Positions 18,144-28,060 are shown, counted from the first letter of the stretch. The stretch: 44,395 bases of DNA from Microcaldota archaeon (GCA_018812625.1 JAHJDH010000030.1:1-44395), one strand, 5' to 3'. Notes: a model not told the origin generated them from the sequence alone. A program made the numbers and translations.

Positions 18144-18163
18144 TAACAACCAACGAGAGTTAT

Positions 18164-19453
18164 ATGCATATGGACTTTCTCCTACCAATACTGATATCCA
18201 TTCCAACAGCTGCCCTTCCTATAATAGGAGTATCGCTGGGTTTGGGTGTTGTTCTTGTTGCACTTGCTTACATGGTTGCATATGCCCTTCAAAGTCCTCA
18301 ACTTACTGCTATTGCAAAAGAAGAGATGGCAGCGCTTTTCTTCTCAGTATTTATTATTTTATTCTGGCTTTCTTTTGACACTACAATCAATGGGCTTACT
18401 ACTGGTCTTCTGACTTCTAGTTTGCCCCCGTCCTATCAATCATCTATTGGAAGCTCAACTTCAAATTCATTAACTACCAGTCACGTCAATCTTGCTATTG
18501 CCTCTTTGCACATTATGGATGCCAAGCTCAGGGATGCGTATGTTGATTTGTATTTATTTGAGGCATTGATAGGTTTCTTGTCGACAATTAGTTTTCCATT
18601 GGGTTCGCCCTTTCCAGCAGTGGCAATCATCTCATTTTCACTAGCTCCATTTAGCGGTCTATCCATGCTCAGTACTGCGCACACTGTCGTCGTCGAAGCT
18701 GTTGGATATCTTGTTACCATCGTCTGGGGAAAAGAATTCATTCTTTTATTTGCCCGGGATGCCGTTCCTTTATTCCTTCTTCCATTTGGGGTTACTTTGA
18801 GAGCACTCCCATTCTTTAGGAAAACTGGTTCGAGTATTATTGCGCTGGCATTTGCTCTTTATTTCGTTTTTCCATTTGCAGTCCTGCTTTCAAATTTCCT
18901 GATATTCGATATCTTCCAGCCTGCTGATTTTGCATATACTCCAGCAGCTGCAAGTTTCTTTGATACTGACAGATCCCAGAGCGATATGCAGGGTATGATA
19001 GAAGAGGGAAGCGATCCAGAAAGCGGGCCGACTCAACATTTATTTGAGCAGTTCCAGGCCGAAGATGCTGTTGAAGAATCTTACAATGATCCACTGGATT
19101 CCTGTGTCGGGAATGTAATTACCCGTTTCTTCTGCAGTGTCAAAAATATCTTCAATACTGTTACTACAGTTATAGGTGGATTTTTCTCTACTGTATTTGC
19201 AATTTGGAAATTCATGATGGGTATGACTGGGGATTTCTTCTTTACTGGGTTTAACAACCCGCTTCTTCCAGCAAGTGCATCAGCAGGACTGTATCATTTT
19301 CTTATCATGGAAATTTCGACTGTAAGTCCATATTTGATTCTTATCATGCTAACAACGGTTATTGAAATTGTTCTCACAGTTACTATGTACCGAAGCATCT
19401 CACTTGTTATAGGTGGAGAAGCAGAGTTGATTGGTTTGACAAAGGTTGTTTAG
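18164..19453 (+). CDS. Polytopic membrane protein, array member 1
   Basis: Multiple TM segments; motif A ALAYMVAYALQSPQLTAIAKEEMAALFFSVFII; motif B LRALPFFRKTGSSIIALAFALYFVFP; ends IGLTKVV. Confidence 0.85.
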   Translation: MHMDFLLPILISIPTAALPIIGVSLGLGVVLVALAYMVAYALQSPQLTAIAKEEMAALFFSVFIILFWLSFDTTINGLTTGLLTSSLPPSYQSSIGSSTSNSLTTSHVNLAIASLHIMDAKLRDAYVDLYLFEALIGFLSTISFPLGSPFPAVAIISFSLAPFSGLSMLSTAHTVVVEAVGYLVTIVWGKEFILLFARDAVPLFLLPFGVTLRALPFFRKTGSSIIALAFALYFVFPFAVLLSNFLIFDIFQPADFAYTPAAASFFDTDRSQSDMQGMIEEGSDPESGPTQHLFEQFQAEDAVEESYNDPLDSCVGNVITRFFCSVKNIFNTVTTVIGGFFSTVFAIWKFMMGMTGDFFFTGFNNPLLPASASAGLYHFLIMEISTVSPYLILIMLTTVIEIVLTVTMYRSISLVIGGEAELIGLTKVV

Positions 19454-19455
19454 GG

Positions 19456-21012
19456 ATGAAGAGATTATTATTGCTTTTACTGATAATCGGCCTTTCGGCT
19501 GCAACCGGAGACCCTCTGCTCGGAACATCTTCCAATGCGCCAAGTAATGCAATCTTAGAGCAACTCAGTTTTATCATGTCTATTCTGGTTCCTCTTATGA
19601 TGGTCATGATTGTCATGGCCGCAGTTGCACTGGCAATTGGCCAGATGTTTGGTGCTGAGACTCGCGCAAAAGCAAATACCTGGGCACACGGCATGCTTGC
19701 TGCAGTTGGCATTTCAGCACTTGCAATAGTTATGCTATATGCACTTGTTCCAGCATTTATGTCTGGTGGAACTCCATTTGAAACTGATATTAGTGTTACT
19801 ATAGAATTAATTCGTGGTATTACTGAGGCATCTCTAATCACTCTAGTTGGTGTGATGCTTGTTCTTTCTGCTGTAGTTTATGTAATTGGCCAGGTGTCAG
19901 ATGTTCAGACACGGGCAAAAGCAAGTGTATGGGCAAACGGATTACTTGCAGGCGCTATTGTAGCATCCATCCTCTATGTTATAATATTTCAAATTCTTAC
20001 TCAATTCGAAACGACTTTCTTCGGTGGCACTCCGCTCGAGCTTTATGGCCGGGTTGTGATAAACATAGTCTTTTTCGTATCATTCCTGATCCTGATCACT
20101 TACTTACTTTCTAAAGTATTCAAAGTTCCTGAATGGGAAGCTTATCTCAGTATTGAACTTTCCAATCTTATGCTATCATTTTTGATCGTATTATTTGTTG
20201 TTGGGCTATTTGCAGTTGGAACTGCTGTTTCTGCTGTTTATGGAGGCAATCCAAGTCCGCCTCTTGCTGCTGTTGATTATCTACAGACTGTAGTTGCAAA
20301 CAGTGTACTTGATGGTTTATTCGACGTATACCAAATCCAAGCATGTACATCCATACTTAGTACAATCAGCAGGAGAATTGGGGAATTTGTTCTAACTCAA
20401 ACCTACAAGGTATTTCCAGGACTTGATACATTTGTTCAAATTACAAATGTTCTGGCATTTGGCCTTGTTTCTGTTTACGGATCTCTATCTGCACAAATTG
20501 CATTTTTGTATTTCATCAATGCAACTATGGTGCCATTTTTCCTGCCAGCTGGACTCGTGCTGAGGTTCTTCCCGCCTACTAGGGATGCTGGGGCATTTTT
20601 GATTTCAATGGCATTTGGGTTCCAAATAGTGTATCCAACTACCTATCTGATCAACAAAAATATTTTCGAGGAAGTATTCCAGCTTGCTCCTGGTGATACA
20701 CTCTATGAAACTCCGACATTGCTTATTGCATCCTTGTGCGGTCCTTTCAAATATGGGGTTTATGGTGTTCTTTTCAATACTGGAATGAATCCTATTTTCG
20801 GTGCAATTCCAGGAGGGATGGTTGTTGGTAATTTCCTCGCAAGGTTATTCTCAGAGAGTTTGCTTAATTTCATTTCTATGTCAGAATTCATTATTATCAT
20901 GGAACGTGTTTCATCACTGTCACTACTAGCCCTGTTCATGCCAGCACTTTCGATGCTGATTACAATAGCTTTCATAAATGCTATGACTAAGTTTATTGTA
21001 GCAAAGGTGTAG
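19456..21012 (+). CDS. Polytopic membrane protein, array member 2, with duplicated N-terminal TM-hairpin module
   Basis: Signal-like N-term; AIGQMFGAETRAKANTWAHGMLAAVGIS and VIGQVSDVQTRAKASVWANGLLAGAIVA internal repeat; motif B LRFFPPTRDAGAFLISMAFGFQIVYP. Confidence 0.85.
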   Translation: MKRLLLLLLIIGLSAATGDPLLGTSSNAPSNAILEQLSFIMSILVPLMMVMIVMAAVALAIGQMFGAETRAKANTWAHGMLAAVGISALAIVMLYALVPAFMSGGTPFETDISVTIELIRGITEASLITLVGVMLVLSAVVYVIGQVSDVQTRAKASVWANGLLAGAIVASILYVIIFQILTQFETTFFGGTPLELYGRVVINIVFFVSFLILITYLLSKVFKVPEWEAYLSIELSNLMLSFLIVLFVVGLFAVGTAVSAVYGGNPSPPLAAVDYLQTVVANSVLDGLFDVYQIQACTSILSTISRRIGEFVLTQTYKVFPGLDTFVQITNVLAFGLVSVYGSLSAQIAFLYFINATMVPFFLPAGLVLRFFPPTRDAGAFLISMAFGFQIVYPTTYLINKNIFEEVFQLAPGDTLYETPTLLIASLCGPFKYGVYGVLFNTGMNPIFGAIPGGMVVGNFLARLFSESLLNFISMSEFIIIMERVSSLSLLALFMPALSMLITIAFINAMTKFIVAKV

Positions 21013-21014
21013 AT

Positions 21015-22442
21015 ATGGCAACTCCTGGCGAATTGATTCTTGACTTTTGGGGATTCTGGCTCTTTTTTGCAGCAGCAGCCTTGTCTATTACAACTGTCAT
21101 TATTGCACTAGTCTATATGCTATCAGAAATTCTTATGAATGATAAGATGAAAATCTGGGCAAAGAGCGAACTTAGTGAGGTTTTCTATTCTGCAATAATC
21201 ATTGTTTTAGCAGTTTCACTTACAACTCCATCAGCATCAGGAATTTCAATTATTGATAGCGTGGTTCAAGGTGCAATCGGTGGAGGTGGAGGGAATCCAG
21301 GTCCACTTGGTTCTGCAACCAGCGCATGGGTGCAGGTAAAAGATGCAAGCGGCCACCAGATTTATCAGGCAAAAAACATTTGTGATATGGGCCCTGGAAA
21401 TATTGGAGAGCCTGTATCGTCCATTTATCATGGCATTAATTCCTGCCACATGAGACTTGCTATATGGTATCTGCGCGAGGTTTTCAATGAGGCTAAGGAC
21501 TTTGCTTTTGATGTTTACCTAAGTTATATCTTTACATCAATGGTCGCAGACTTTACGATTAATATAGAATTTTTGTTTGAAAAAGCAGGATTCTTTACCT
21601 TTACTCCTTGGAGAGGATTCTTTACTGTTGGAAACACTATCAAAGCGCTGGTGTTTGATTGGGCAATAAAAATAATGATGCTCACTAAATTCCAGGAAAT
21701 AATGCTCAGATTCATTGCAACTGCACTTTTCCCTGCTCTATTCGTAATCGGTGCTCTTCTTCGAACATTCTTTTTCTCAAGAAGACTTGGGGGTTTGCTT
21801 CTTGCAATGGCAATTGCATTATACTTCATCTTTCCGGCATTCTATACTTTCGGAGCTCTTGTTATGCTCAATATCAAAAATGATCCAACTGTTACAGGTC
21901 TATGGCAAAGTGATGACAACCCGGCAAATCCTGGAAATCGTGATGCCGATCCACTTACAACCTGGAGAAATTATCCAAATCCTCCAATTGCAAATAGTAT
22001 GTACATGACTGGCAACTTTTCCATGGTTGGTGGTTCTGGTCAGTTTTCAACAGGAGAAGCTCTGGAGCGTTTACATAATTATGAAGGTATGGAATCTGAG
22101 GAATATTTCACTATTATGGAGGATCGAAATAATGATGCAACTATCCATTTTGATTTAAGCGACAACACTACTCATACTGATCAGGAGATGAATGACAGCT
22201 ATAGAAGAGCATATGAATCTGGAAGAAGCTGGTTTGATGCTGTTTCAAGGGAAGGAAAGTTTGATCAATTTGTAACTTTTGCATGGGAGCCAAATGGCCC
22301 TGTTGAAACATTATCCAGACTCACTTTCTGGTCTCTTTTCTTTTCATTATTTAGTATGATAGGCACAATAGCAGGGATAAGATCACTTTCAATTACATTT
22401 GGCGGAGACATCGAGATCGCAGGACTTACGAGGTTGATATGA
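21015..22442 (+). CDS. Polytopic membrane protein, array member 3
   Basis: Motif A ALVYMLSEILMNDKMKIWAKSELSEVFYSAIIIV; motif B LRTFFFSRRLGGLLLAMAIALYFIFP; ends IAGLTRLI. Confidence 0.85.
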   Translation: MATPGELILDFWGFWLFFAAAALSITTVIIALVYMLSEILMNDKMKIWAKSELSEVFYSAIIIVLAVSLTTPSASGISIIDSVVQGAIGGGGGNPGPLGSATSAWVQVKDASGHQIYQAKNICDMGPGNIGEPVSSIYHGINSCHMRLAIWYLREVFNEAKDFAFDVYLSYIFTSMVADFTINIEFLFEKAGFFTFTPWRGFFTVGNTIKALVFDWAIKIMMLTKFQEIMLRFIATALFPALFVIGALLRTFFFSRRLGGLLLAMAIALYFIFPAFYTFGALVMLNIKNDPTVTGLWQSDDNPANPGNRDADPLTTWRNYPNPPIANSMYMTGNFSMVGGSGQFSTGEALERLHNYEGMESEEYFTIMEDRNNDATIHFDLSDNTTHTDQEMNDSYRRAYESGRSWFDAVSREGKFDQFVTFAWEPNGPVETLSRLTFWSLFFSLFSMIGTIAGIRSLSITFGGDIEIAGLTRLI

Positions 22443-22443
22443 G

Positions 22444-23679
22444 ATGAAGAAACTATTGATGTCCTTTTTAATATTGTCTATACTAGTTTCACTCAGCTTT
22501 GCAAGTACTGATGAAAACGAGCTTGGTAATTTCTTCAATGATACAACTGACAGAATAAATAGTGAAAGTACTTCCTGGATTGCTGGACAAACTGGAGGTG
22601 TTGGTGGAGTTGTAACTGTATTCTCAAGTGTTTATGATGCATTTAGTCCTGCACAGTGTGGAGACGACTGGATCACAGGGACCGGATTTATCATCGATAC
22701 GTGGATCGCTCCAACAGTTGCTGTTCTTATTGTGGTTGTATTCGGAATCACTATCGTCTATATGCTTGGTCAATTATTCAATTTGCCAAACCTTATTGCT
22801 CTTGCAAAAGATGAGTATTACCAAGTTGCCTTTACATTTATCAGAATAGTTATAATCATTGGAATGATTGCAGCTGGTGAGACTTGGTTTGCACTTGCTG
22901 GGAGTGGTGGTGGTACTGCTGTTGATCCTATCTATGACAACCCTAACATAATCAGCATGATGGACGGGGCGATGGCATTCTCAAGACTTATGGTAGCTGA
23001 TATGGTCAAACATTACAGTATGCTTATCATGTACAATATGATCATACACACAATCTATTCGTCAACAATGTGGTTTGGGGTTACCTGGCGTGCAATGTAC
23101 TCCTTCAATCTTGGTCCTGTTCTAAAGCCACTCATTGATATTCTTGGAACTTCTTTGCAATTCCTTTCACTTGGTATAAGTGAATGGATGCTTCACCTGA
23201 TCACATTATGCATTATCAAAAAATGGGCCTGGGGGTTGTTCATTCCAGTTGGACTTCTAATGAGGTCTTTCCCCTATACTCGTAACGGAGGAGAAGCTCT
23301 GCTTGCACTTATGTTTGCACTTGTTTTGTTCTATCCATTTATGTTCCTCTTCGATTATGAGGTGCATAAGCTGATGAAAGGGAATCTTATTGATGCAGAA
23401 AGTGCCATGAGCGGCTTTATCCATAAGAGTGGAATTTTGAGCGTATTTGGGTCTGTTCTTATTGTCATGTTCCTAATGGCAGGTGTATTTGTTCCATTCT
23501 TCTTAGGTGGGGCACTATCTCTTGCCTTTGAACTGATACGTGGTGCAGTCTACTACATAGTTATAATGAGCTTATTGCTGCCGTTTTTGAACATCTTTGT
23601 TACGCTTACTGCCGCCAAAGAGAGCGCGAACTTCTTCAGAGTGGATGTGAATCTCATGTCCTTCTTGAAGATCATATAG
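22444..23679 (+). CDS. Polytopic membrane protein, array member 4 (N-terminal signal-like sequence)
   Basis: MKKLLMSFLILSILVSLSFAS; motif A IVYMLGQLFNLPNLIALAKDEYYQVAFTFIRIV; motif B MRSFPYTRNGGEALLALMFALVLFYP. Confidence 0.85.
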   Translation: MKKLLMSFLILSILVSLSFASTDENELGNFFNDTTDRINSESTSWIAGQTGGVGGVVTVFSSVYDAFSPAQCGDDWITGTGFIIDTWIAPTVAVLIVVVFGITIVYMLGQLFNLPNLIALAKDEYYQVAFTFIRIVIIIGMIAAGETWFALAGSGGGTAVDPIYDNPNIISMMDGAMAFSRLMVADMVKHYSMLIMYNMIIHTIYSSTMWFGVTWRAMYSFNLGPVLKPLIDILGTSLQFLSLGISEWMLHLITLCIIKKWAWGLFIPVGLLMRSFPYTRNGGEALLALMFALVLFYPFMFLFDYEVHKLMKGNLIDAESAMSGFIHKSGILSVFGSVLIVMFLMAGVFVPFFLGGALSLAFELIRGAVYYIVIMSLLLPFLNIFVTLTAAKESANFFRVDVNLMSFLKII

Positions 23680-23688
23680 GTTGATATT

Positions 23689-24771
23689 ATGGTTTGCACT
23701 CCTGATCAAATAATTGGATATGATTGCGGCGGTTCTGCACTTTTAGACTTTACAACTCTTGCTGGAGCAGCTCTTGTAACATCTGCTGTAATTCTTTCAG
23801 CATTATATGTCTGGGGAGCAATGTTCAGGAGCCAGCAGATCAACAATTATGTTAAGCTTGAGCTCTACGAACTTATTGTTTCTGCTTTGCTTGTTATTTT
23901 GATTACAATGGCAGTTGGTGCAATGGGCACAATAACTTTAGGAGGAGTTCTTCCAGATGGGATGCTTCCGGATGATGTTACTCAAAGCACTACAGTATAC
24001 CAGGCAACCTATCAATATTACGAGCGAGTTGGGAGTGATATGGCAGGATGGCTCAATGTTAACTACTGGCTTTCAATGTACATCGATCAGATTGCATCTG
24101 TTACTCCATATGCAAGACCTCTTGGTGTCGGTTTAGTAGCCTCTCCAATGGCAGGTTTAGCTTCCCCGCTCAAGCAGCTTCTATACAATATGTCTGTTGC
24201 TTTGTCTGTTGCATTTGTAATTAACAGCGCACAAAAATTTGTTTATCTATTTGCACTTCAGGCATTTTTGAAATACTATCTGCCAATAGGAATTTTCTTC
24301 AGAACCTTTACCCCAACCAGAAAGCTTGGTGGCGCACTAATAGGTGTAGCACTTTCATTCCTATTTGTATTTCCCGCTCTTTCAACAATCTCATATAGCA
24401 TGTTCTACAACCGTGACGCCGGGCCTTTGATTACTTTTGGAAACATGCTTACCAATTACTTTGGGGATACAACAACTGGTTTCTGGGAGCGCTTTGGAAA
24501 TTTCTTTGGAAATAACTTTACTGATGTGGGAACTAGCGTTAGTGATCTTGCTGGTGCAGCATTTGGCGGAATAGGGCAATTGCTTCAAACACTTGTTGGA
24601 GGGATTTTCCTTACAATTATGATGTTCCCTATCTCAGTTGTTAGTTATGCATTTGCAATTGGTTTTGTTATTCCAGCATTCAATATCCTTGTATTTACGC
24701 AGGTTGCAAAAACGCTTAGTAAAAGCTTTGGTGAGGAAGTAGACATTGGCTCATTGATGAGGTTAGTATAA
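23689..24771 (+). CDS. Polytopic membrane protein, array member 5
   Basis: Motif A ALYVWGAMFRSQQINNYVKLELYELIVSALLVI; motif B FRTFTPTRKLGGALIGVALSFLFVFP; ends IGSLMRLV. Confidence 0.85.
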   Translation: MVCTPDQIIGYDCGGSALLDFTTLAGAALVTSAVILSALYVWGAMFRSQQINNYVKLELYELIVSALLVILITMAVGAMGTITLGGVLPDGMLPDDVTQSTTVYQATYQYYERVGSDMAGWLNVNYWLSMYIDQIASVTPYARPLGVGLVASPMAGLASPLKQLLYNMSVALSVAFVINSAQKFVYLFALQAFLKYYLPIGIFFRTFTPTRKLGGALIGVALSFLFVFPALSTISYSMFYNRDAGPLITFGNMLTNYFGDTTTGFWERFGNFFGNNFTDVGTSVSDLAGAAFGGIGQLLQTLVGGIFLTIMMFPISVVSYAFAIGFVIPAFNILVFTQVAKTLSKSFGEEVDIGSLMRLV

Positions 24772-25853
24772 TGACATTTGTATCAAGTTTCTATGGCGGC
24801 GTATACGGTGATTGGACTACAATAGCAATTGCAGCTGCCGCCATTTCAGTTATTGGCTCATCCATGCTCATCATGCTCTCACGTTTGTTTGGCCTCAAAA
24901 ACCTGGAACAGATTGCAAAAACAGAATTCATCTATGCAGCATCCACAGTTTTGATTGTTATGATGGTGGCAACTCTTATCATGGCAGGCGAGCCAATGCT
25001 TGCTGGAGGATCCAGCAGCATTGTCAGATCATTATATCTTACTTCTGTGGGCTGTGATCCCAGCGTTGCAGCTTCCTTCCCAGGGCAGGAAACTCTGATT
25101 GACTGGATGAAACTTTATCTTGCAACTCCTGCAGAATGTGTCCAGGAATTCATGAATGTTCTATACTACCTTAGTGTTCCTGTTGAAGGAATGGCATCAG
25201 TATATATGGAAATTTTCATGTCTGAGCATGCCTCTGGTTTTGGTGTCAAATGGCTCGCTGAGCGTATCACAAACACTACGCAATCTCTTACGTTCTATAT
25301 GTATATTTACTATCTCCTGGTTCACATACTGAATTTCGTTAAATTCTATGCCGGCTTCTTCTTTTCAATAGGAGTTGCCCTGCGTGCATTTCCGCCGACA
25401 AGAGGTGTTGGAGCGTATTTAATGGCAATAACATTTGGCCTTTATTTCATATTTCCACTAACCTACATTCTAGTTGCAACAATATCCCTTCCACATACTG
25501 CCTCAAATATTGTTGTAGCTGGTTCTGGAACTCAAGCATGCACTCCAAATCTTGATGGCAGTTTCGAATATATCTGTGCGCTTCCTCAAGTAACTTCGCC
25601 AGAAGAATACCAATGCGGGGGGGCTGATTCTGGAACTGTTGGAAGATTTGCTGATCAGCTTAGGGAGAATTCCGATGCGCTTCAAGATATGCTTACTCTC
25701 AAGGTCAATGGATTTACAAAACACCTGGTTTCTGTTATCTGTATTTTCCCAATGATCTCTCTAGTTGTTCTTCTGACATTTGTACTCAATACAACTAACT
25801 TATTTGGTGGAAATATTCCAGAAATCGGAAGAGGCCTTGTGAAGCTCATCTGA
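24771..25853 (+). CDS. Polytopic membrane protein, array member 6
   Basis: Motif A MLIMLSRLFGLKNLEQIAKTEFIYAASTVLIVM; motif B LRAFPPTRGVGAYLMAITFGLYFIFP; start overlaps the previous stop by 1 nt (ATGA-type coupling). Confidence 0.85.
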   Translation: MTFVSSFYGGVYGDWTTIAIAAAAISVIGSSMLIMLSRLFGLKNLEQIAKTEFIYAASTVLIVMMVATLIMAGEPMLAGGSSSIVRSLYLTSVGCDPSVAASFPGQETLIDWMKLYLATPAECVQEFMNVLYYLSVPVEGMASVYMEIFMSEHASGFGVKWLAERITNTTQSLTFYMYIYYLLVHILNFVKFYAGFFFSIGVALRAFPPTRGVGAYLMAITFGLYFIFPLTYILVATISLPHTASNIVVAGSGTQACTPNLDGSFEYICALPQVTSPEEYQCGGADSGTVGRFADQLRENSDALQDMLTLKVNGFTKHLVSVICIFPMISLVVLLTFVLNTTNLFGGNIPEIGRGLVKLI

Positions 25854-25902
25854 TCTTTCACCTGGCAGATAATATATAAAAGTTAGCTGATGACTATCCC
25901 TC

Positions 25903-26457
25903 ATGGAACGATATGTCATTGATACCTCTTTGTTTGTAAATCCGCTGGCAAGGAAGCATTTTGGAAAAGACCCAAGCAGTGCGGTGCGTTCATTTATCAA
26001 GAAACTTGAGAAGCTTGATATAGAAATTTTCATTCCTCCATCTGTGTTCAAAGAGCTTTCGAATTTTGTTGATAAAGCTGCTATGGATGAGCTTGATATC
26101 GCGATCAAAAAACGATCTCCAAATACATATAGCATTTATCTTCCGGCAGCAGTATTCTATGATTTTATTGATGATGTTAGGGCCAGAGTTAACAAGGGCA
26201 TGAGGCTTGCAGAGGATTTTGCAAAGGATAATCGTGCTGACAATGATGAAAAGCTCAAAAAACTCCGGGAAAAATATAGGGGTGCAATGAGGGCAGGCAT
26301 TCTTGATTCAGTTGAAGATTTTGAGCTTGTTCTTCTTTCCAAGGAACTTGAGGCAACATTAATCTCATCTGATGAAGGCGTCATTCAATTTGCAAACCAG
26401 ATTGGTGTCGAATGGCTTGGCGCGGATAAGTTCTATCATCTTATGAAGAAGAAATAA
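25903..26457 (+). CDS. PIN-domain protein, RNA-ligase partner type
   Basis: MERYVIDTSLFVNPLARKHFGKDPSSAVRSFIKKLEKLDIEIFIPPSVFKEL... DSVEDFELVLLSKELEATLISSDEGVIQFANQIGVEWL; next to an RNA ligase. Confidence 0.85.
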   Translation: MERYVIDTSLFVNPLARKHFGKDPSSAVRSFIKKLEKLDIEIFIPPSVFKELSNFVDKAAMDELDIAIKKRSPNTYSIYLPAAVFYDFIDDVRARVNKGMRLAEDFAKDNRADNDEKLKKLREKYRGAMRAGILDSVEDFELVLLSKELEATLISSDEGVIQFANQIGVEWLGADKFYHLMKKK

Positions 26458-27513
26458 TCAGTCAACAATTCCAGAGCCTGCAGCGTATGCTGCTAGTTTT
26501 TTTGTTGTTTCTGGATATATTTTTCTAAATCTTATCCTTGTTTTTCCATTTTCTTCTTTTTCCCAAATCTTTTCTAATCTGACTTCTTTGCTCATGTGCC
26601 TTTGGATTTCAGTCCATGTTTTTTTGTCTCTAATTAGAATCTCAAATTCACCATCAATTTTATCTCCTTTTCTTGTTTTTTCGATGGACTTGCAGAGGCC
26701 GCTGTAAAATGCCTTTCCAAGTTCCAGTGCATATTTATCCTTATCCAATCCAAAATCTTCTATTGAAAAGGAAGACCTGAGAATCCTCTGATAAAAGAAC
26801 CCGATTGGCATGTCAAAAAATCTGTCTGAACATTTTGAAATATCATCCAAATCTGCTGCAGGAGTAACGTATTTTACCAGTGATTTTCTGTCAGCTGCTT
26901 TGATTACTACCCCTTCTTTTTTTCCTCGGTTCAGCTTTTTTACAAGCAATTTTATTTTTGAAATATCTTCTAGTGAGTATCTGCCAAGCTTTGGAACGCT
27001 GCTGATGCTATATTTCCCAAGAAGGTCATACCTCTCTTTTGGCGGCATATAGCTTCCATCTCCAAGATCTATATCAAAAACAAACAGCTTCACATCAAAT
27101 TTCTTTGTTGGTTCTGTGTGTGGCGTGTTTCCTAACATTTCACCACACAGGACATAATTCTCATGGGCTTTGAAAAATTTCTCAAGTCCCATTTCATCTG
27201 CCTTTTCAGTTGCAAATGCATCAAGAAATCCTCCCCTTGAAAATGCAACAATATTTCCATGAATCTGTGCAATTCTGACATTGAAACCATCTATTTTCTC
27301 TTCTATATATACTTCATCTCCTTTGATATTCCGGGAAAGACCTGCTCCAAGAGTAAAAATTCGTTTTATGTGTGGGAATCCCCAAATAATTCTTTCACCA
27401 ATTATTACTGTTCCTCTTTCAATGCCTCTAAACGAACCAGTAAACCTGAGATATCCTTTTTGTTTTTCGACCTTTCCATTCGCAAGTCCATCAAGGATTA
27501 TTTTTTGCATCAA
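26458..27513 (-). CDS. ATP-dependent RNA ligase (Pab1020/Rnl3-like)
   Basis: Nucleotidyltransferase motif EEKIDGFNVRIA, LCGEMLGNTPH, GKKEGVVIKAADRKSLVKYV. Confidence 0.88.
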   Translation of the reverse strand: MMQKIILDGLANGKVEKQKGYLRFTGSFRGIERGTVIIGERIIWGFPHIKRIFTLGAGLSRNIKGDEVYIEEKIDGFNVRIAQIHGNIVAFSRGGFLDAFATEKADEMGLEKFFKAHENYVLCGEMLGNTPHTEPTKKFDVKLFVFDIDLGDGSYMPPKERYDLLGKYSISSVPKLGRYSLEDISKIKLLVKKLNRGKKEGVVIKAADRKSLVKYVTPAADLDDISKCSDRFFDMPIGFFYQRILRSSFSIEDFGLDKDKYALELGKAFYSGLCKSIEKTRKGDKIDGEFEILIRDKKTWTEIQRHMSKEVRLEKIWEKEENGKTRIRFRKIYPETTKKLAAYAAGSGIVD

Positions 27514-27553
27514 TTTTTCTAATTCCTCTGACTTTTATAATTCTATCCTAAAA

Positions 27554-28060
27554 TCACCAGGGAACACTTTTGAGTCCTATTTTATTTGCAAGTGCATTTG
27601 TAAGTGGATGCAAAATAACTGTTAGGACAATGAAAAATAGTACATTAAACAGTTCAAATAAACTTGGAAGAGCAAATGGAAAAACAAATGCAAGTGCTAC
27701 TATTAGGAAGATGAAAGTATCTGGCATGAATTGTTTTCCAGATTCAATTCCAATTCTTCTCTTTAGAAAACTGCCAAAAGCATCTCCGCATAAAGTTCCA
27801 AGAGACAGGAAAAATGCTGCAATAAGCTGCGTTTGCGGATCTGCAAAAAATCTGAGCGGGTATATGAAACTAACTATTCCTCCGGCAAGTGTTCCGGCAA
27901 GAATTCCTCCTAAAAATCCCCTGAGTGTTTTTCCTTTTCCAAATATTCTTTTTCCATCAAAAAAGTTTTTTCCAAGATCAAGTGCAACTCCGCCGCCCAG
28001 TACAACTGGGGATGAGTTTGCAATGTAAATCGGAATTAGGAAAATTAGTAACTCCAGCAT
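27554..28060 (-). CDS. carS: CDP-archaeol synthase (DUF46/CarS)
   Basis: PIYIANSSPVVLGGGVALDLGKNFFDGKRIFGKGKTLRGFLGG; LGDAFGSFLKRRIGIESGKQFMPD. Confidence 0.88.
   Translation of the reverse strand: MLELLIFLIPIYIANSSPVVLGGGVALDLGKNFFDGKRIFGKGKTLRGFLGGILAGTLAGGIVSFIYPLRFFADPQTQLIAAFFLSLGTLCGDAFGSFLKRRIGIESGKQFMPDTFIFLIVALAFVFPFALPSLFELFNVLFFIVLTVILHPLTNALANKIGLKSVPW

Noticed and set aside
18164-25853. Membrane array considered as a standard ABC/MFS transporter or respiratory-complex operon
   Set aside because: No ATP-binding protein, no characteristic transporter signatures, no quinone or heme-binding motifs recognized; the shared TR-x-x-G motif does not match a family I can name with confidence
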